Shown here piece by piece: positions 12,656 through 15,176 of a stretch of DNA of 15,176 nt. Position numbers and translations under genes: made by a program. Position 1 is the first letter of the stretch. Every line of letters begins with the position of its first letter. Source of the stretch: Gemmatimonadota bacterium (GTDB lineage Bacteria > Gemmatimonadota > Gemmatimonadetes > Gemmatimonadales > GWC2-71-9). The notes under the pieces were generated by a model, which was not told where the DNA came from, made no database searches, and saw nothing but the letters and a program-made list of their open reading frames with translations. The stretch is from assembly GCA_003221825.1 (NCBI GenBank), contig QHUE01000097.1, forward strand, positions 1-15,176, written 5' to 3'.

Positions 12656-14115
12656 AGACCGGCCTGCATCAGCACGTCGGCCTGCGCCAGGATCTGCGCA
12701 TCAATCCGCGCCTATACCAGGCGATGGACCTGCTGTACATGCCGCTGCTCGACCTGGAGCAACACCTCAAGCAGGAGCTGCTCGGCAACCCGTTCCTCGA
12801 GATGATCGAGCCCGAGGAAGAGGTCCAGGCGACGGCCGCGGACCAGCAGCAGAACAAGCCCGAGAAAGAGGCCAAGGCCGAGGACGAGCCCGACTGGGAG
12901 AGCATTCTGCTGCAGGACCGCACCGAGCACGGCGTGCCGAGCGGCAGCTACAGCGACGCGCGGGAATACGTCGAGCCGGTCACGGTCGAGGGCAAAGACC
13001 TGATCGACTATCTGCGCGACCAGACCCGGATGCTCGACCTCAATCCGCGCCAGCAGCTGCTCGCCGAGGAGTTCCTGGGCAACATCGGCGAGGACGGGTA
13101 TCTCCAACACAGCCTCGACGAGATCCTCAAGGGCGCCAATCAGCTGCTCGAGGAGCACGAAGCCGAGTCGGAGCTCGATCTCAACGTGGCGGCGTTCACG
13201 ATGGCGGAAGTCGAAGCGATGCTGCACGTCATCCAGCAGCTCGACCCGCCCGGTATCGGCGCGCGCAACCTGCGCGAGTGTTTGTTGCTGCAGCTCGAGA
13301 ACCAGAAGCGCACCGACACGCTGGTGTACCGGCTCGTCAAGGAAGCCTTCGACGATCTGATCGCCCACCGCTGGAGCGATCTGGGCAAGCGGTTTGGCCT
13401 GGCGCCCGAGGAGGTGCAGCGCGCCGCCGACGAGCTGGCGCGGCTCGATCCCAAGCCGGGGTTACAGCATTCGGCCGCCAACGACGCCTATATCATCCCG
13501 GACCTGATCGTCGATAAGATCGACGACAAGTACCTCGTCTTCCTCAACGACAGCGGGCTGCCGCGGCTGCGCATTTCCAAGACGTATCAGGAGATCGCGC
13601 GCGACAAGAAGAAGTACGACGCCGAGAGCAAGGAATTCATCAATCAGCGCCTGAACAGCGCGCATTGGATGATTCAGGCGATCGAGCAACGCCGGCAAAC
13701 GATGCTCAAGGTCATGAACTTCATCGTGGACCGGCAGCGCGAGTTTTTCGAGAAGGGCATCGACCATCTCAAGCCGCTCACGCTGCGCGAGGTCGCCGAC
13801 GTGATCAGCATGCACGAGAGCACGGTGAGCCGCGTGACCAACGAGAAATACGTGCAGACGCCGCGCGGCCTCTTGCCGCTCAAGTTCTTCTTCTCGAGCG
13901 GCCTCACGACCACGACCGGCGAAGACGCCAGCGCGCGGTCGATCAAGTCGCAGATTCAGAAGCTGGTCGACGACGAGCCGCCCAAGAACCCGCTCACGGA
14001 TCAGCAGATCGTGGAGATGTTCGATCGCAAAGGTGTGAAAATTGCCCGCCGCACCGTCGCCAAGTACCGGGATCAGCTCGGCATCCTGCCCGCGCGGATG
14101 CGGAAGCGGCTATGA
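12652..14115 (+). CDS. rpoN: RNA polymerase sigma-54 factor
   Basis: Sigma-54 directs RNA polymerase to -24/-12 promoters that need AAA+ activators. The 487-aa product has region I (about 1-55: LRQDLRINPRLYQAMDLLYMPLLDLEQHLKQELLGNPFLE, Gln/Leu-rich activator-contact part), an acidic region II (EEEVQATAADQQQ...EKEAKAEDEPDWE), the core-binding domain (about 110-290, with QLDPPGIGARNLRECLLLQL), the HTH TLREVADVISMHESTVSRVT (377-396) and the RpoN box ARRTVAKYR (465-473). Its ATG overlaps the lptB stop (ATGA). The lptB-rpoN pairing is common in Gram-negatives. The usual downstream hpf and pts genes are not here; a glycosyltransferase follows by another 4-nt overlap. Confidence 0.97.
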   Translation: MKTGLHQHVGLRQDLRINPRLYQAMDLLYMPLLDLEQHLKQELLGNPFLEMIEPEEEVQATAADQQQNKPEKEAKAEDEPDWESILLQDRTEHGVPSGSYSDAREYVEPVTVEGKDLIDYLRDQTRMLDLNPRQQLLAEEFLGNIGEDGYLQHSLDEILKGANQLLEEHEAESELDLNVAAFTMAEVEAMLHVIQQLDPPGIGARNLRECLLLQLENQKRTDTLVYRLVKEAFDDLIAHRWSDLGKRFGLAPEEVQRAADELARLDPKPGLQHSAANDAYIIPDLIVDKIDDKYLVFLNDSGLPRLRISKTYQEIARDKKKYDAESKEFINQRLNSAHWMIQAIEQRRQTMLKVMNFIVDRQREFFEKGIDHLKPLTLREVADVISMHESTVSRVTNEKYVQTPRGLLPLKFFFSSGLTTTTGEDASARSIKSQIQKLVDDEPPKNPLTDQQIVEMFDRKGVKIARRTVAKYRDQLGILPARMRKRL

Positions 14116-15065
14116 GTCTCGCGACGAACTCGACGGCGCCCGACGTCAGCGTTCTCGTGCCGGCGAAGGACGAGGCCGAGAACCTCGCCGAGCTCGTGCG
14201 GCTCACGCGCGAGGCGCTGCTGCCGCTGCCGTACGCCTGCGAGCTCGTGATCATCAACGACGGCAGCCACGACGGCACGGCGCGGCTGCTCGAGGAGCTC
14301 ACCGCCAAGCATCCGTTCGTGCGCGTCGTCACCCATCGGACACAGCGGGGCATCGCCGATGCCCTGAAATCGGGGGCCGACCTCGCCCGCGGCCGCATCC
14401 TGGTCTACTACCCCGCCGATCTGCAGTACCTGCCGTCCGACATCCCGACGCTGGTCGGTCCGATTCTGGAAGGGCAGGCGGACGTCGTCACCGGCACGAA
14501 GCAAGGCCAGTACAACAAGCGCCTCGTCTCCGGGATTTACAACACGCTGTGTCGCTGGCTGTTCGGGGTACGCGTCAAGGATTTGAACTCGGTGAAGGCA
14601 TATCGGCGGGAAATCATGGACGTCGTGCCGATGCGTCCGGACTGGCACCGGTTCATGGTGGTGATCGCTGCCTCGCAAGGCTTCCGGCTCGCCGAGCGGC
14701 CCGTACCGGTCCACCCGCGTCGCGCGGGCAGCTCGAAATTTGGGGTCAGCCGCATTCCCGTCGGCGTGCTCGATCTGATGTCCGTCTGGTTCCAGCTCCG
14801 CTTCGCGCGCAAACCGATGCTGTTCTTTGGCGTGATCGGGGCGATGCTGTTCTCGCTCGGCCTGGTCGTGGGCATCGTGGCGCTTTATCTGCGCTACGGG
14901 CCCCCGCACGTCGGGTTCCGGCCGCTCCTCGATCTGATCATGGTGCTGGTGATCTCCGGCGTGGTGTTATTCGGCTTTGGGTTCGTGGGGGAGATCCTGG
15001 CCGGGATGCGCGAGGATGTCCGCGCGCTCGAGCGGGAAACCAGGAGAATTCGCACCGAAAAGTAG
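14112..15065 (+). CDS. GT2 family glycosyltransferase, polyprenyl-phosphate type, two C-terminal TM helices
   Basis: A 317-aa GT-A fold enzyme of the dolichol/undecaprenyl-phosphate sugar transferase type (DPM1/ArnC-like), transferring a sugar from a nucleotide donor to a lipid phosphate at the inner face of the inner membrane. Residues 12-25 VSVLVPAKDEAENL open the GT2 domain, with INDGSHDGT (Asp50), THRTQRGIADALKSGADLARG and the ADLQ motif (102-105). The usual DADLQ reads PADLQ here. KDLNSVKAYRREIMD and RPVPVHPRRAGSSKFG follow, as in this family. Two hydrophobic helices (about 235-258 and 272-297) and a charged tail close the protein. ATG 14112 overlaps the rpoN stop. Sugar and acceptor are unknown; the LPS-operon setting suggests envelope glycan or lipid modification. 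Confidence 0.9.
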   Translation: MSLATNSTAPDVSVLVPAKDEAENLAELVRLTREALLPLPYACELVIINDGSHDGTARLLEELTAKHPFVRVVTHRTQRGIADALKSGADLARGRILVYYPADLQYLPSDIPTLVGPILEGQADVVTGTKQGQYNKRLVSGIYNTLCRWLFGVRVKDLNSVKAYRREIMDVVPMRPDWHRFMVVIAASQGFRLAERPVPVHPRRAGSSKFGVSRIPVGVLDLMSVWFQLRFARKPMLFFGVIGAMLFSLGLVVGIVALYLRYGPPHVGFRPLLDLIMVLVISGVVLFGFGFVGEILAGMREDVRALERETRRIRTEK

Positions 15066-15127
15066 ATCCGCTAGCAGCGTTGCATCGCCGCAACACCAGC
15101 GACGTAGCGCGCCGTTGAAGCCCCCAC

Positions 15128-15133
15128 TACTAT
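15128..15133 (+). promoter_or_regulatory. Putative -10 TACTAT for leaderless gene at the right edge
   Basis: TACTAT ends 6 nt before ATG 15140, separated by AAAACC, with no SD. The overlapping TATAAA (15131-15136) is an alternative but would leave only 3 nt. No clear -35 at 17 nt. Confidence 0.4.
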
Positions 15134-15139
15134 AAAACC

Positions 15140-15176
15140 ATGCGGCACGTTCGTCCGGTCATCGCGCTGGGCTTGG
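15140..15176 (+). CDS. Partial gene start at the window end, unknown product
   Basis: Twelve codons, MRHVRPVIALGL, follow ATG 15140. Arg2 and Arg5 before a hydrophobic run suggest a signal peptide or membrane segment. The gene lies 74 nt past the glycosyltransferase stop with its own TANNNT element, so it starts a new transcription unit. No family can be named from this. Confidence 0.45.
   Translation, partial: MRHVRPVIALGL

Noticed and set aside
12579..13517. Long plus-strand frame overlapping lptB and rpoN
   Set aside because: Arg/Ala/Pro-rich shadow frame; rpoN in the neighbouring frame is unmistakable.
15075..15095. GTTGC-atcgcc-GCAAC hairpin after the glycosyltransferase
   Set aside because: Only 5-6 bp and no T-run; not enough for a terminator call.
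1..15176. CRISPR arrays, tRNA or rRNA genes, IS elements
   Set aside because: No regular spacer-repeat array, no tRNA or rRNA pattern and no transposase were seen on either strand.

Overview
This is a GC-rich window from a diderm, LPS-making bacterium. The gene order (a Kdo operon running into lptC-lptA-lptB-rpoN), the many 4-nt gene overlaps and the mix of SD-led and apparently leaderless genes fit a soil lineage such as Gemmatimonadota. That placement is an inference from gene content and style, not from a marker-gene comparison.

Left edge (1-600), minus strand: the start of an integron-type gene cassette array. A 138-bp attC-like site (131-268) separates a two-TM 65-aa cassette gene, whose stop codon lies inside the attC R'' box, from a second cassette gene that runs off the window. 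A third core site (482-488) marks the 5' edge of the first cassette and is followed by an unusually AT-rich stretch. No integron integrase is present in the window.

600-2076: a rho-independent terminator and a helical 230-aa hypothetical gene, both on the minus strand, then about 0.6 kb without a convincing gene. That stretch holds a recurring ATGTCSCCGG-type motif and a widespread-looking intergenic repeat just upstream of ispF.

2077-4096, plus strand: ispF (isoprenoid precursor synthesis), a DedA-family membrane protein that seems to start at CTG inside the ispF stop, and a XerD-like recombinase. A cytochrome-c-type protein (4093-4734, minus) converges on xerD and shares its stop region. 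It diverges from a pabA/trpG-type glutamine amidotransferase (4837-5430, plus).

5496-15065, plus strand: one tight operon, kdsB-pyrG-kdsA-kdsD-lptC-lptA-lptB-rpoN-glycosyltransferase. PyrG supplies CTP for KdsB. KdsD and KdsA make Kdo-8-phosphate and KdsB activates Kdo as CMP-Kdo. LptC, LptA and LptB belong to the LPS export bridge. RpoN is sigma-54, and the last gene is a polyprenyl-phosphate-type GT2 with two C-terminal TM helices. KdsC is missing from the cluster. LptB carries an unexplained N-terminal domain of about 140 residues, a palindromic repeat encodes the start of lptC, and lptA has an apparent one-base frameshift.

Four plus-strand genes that begin transcription units (ispF, pabA, kdsB and the partial gene at the right edge) have a TANNNT hexamer 5-6 nt before the start codon and no SD. 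This suggests leaderless transcription. The minus-strand genes with visible upstream sequence instead carry SD sequences.
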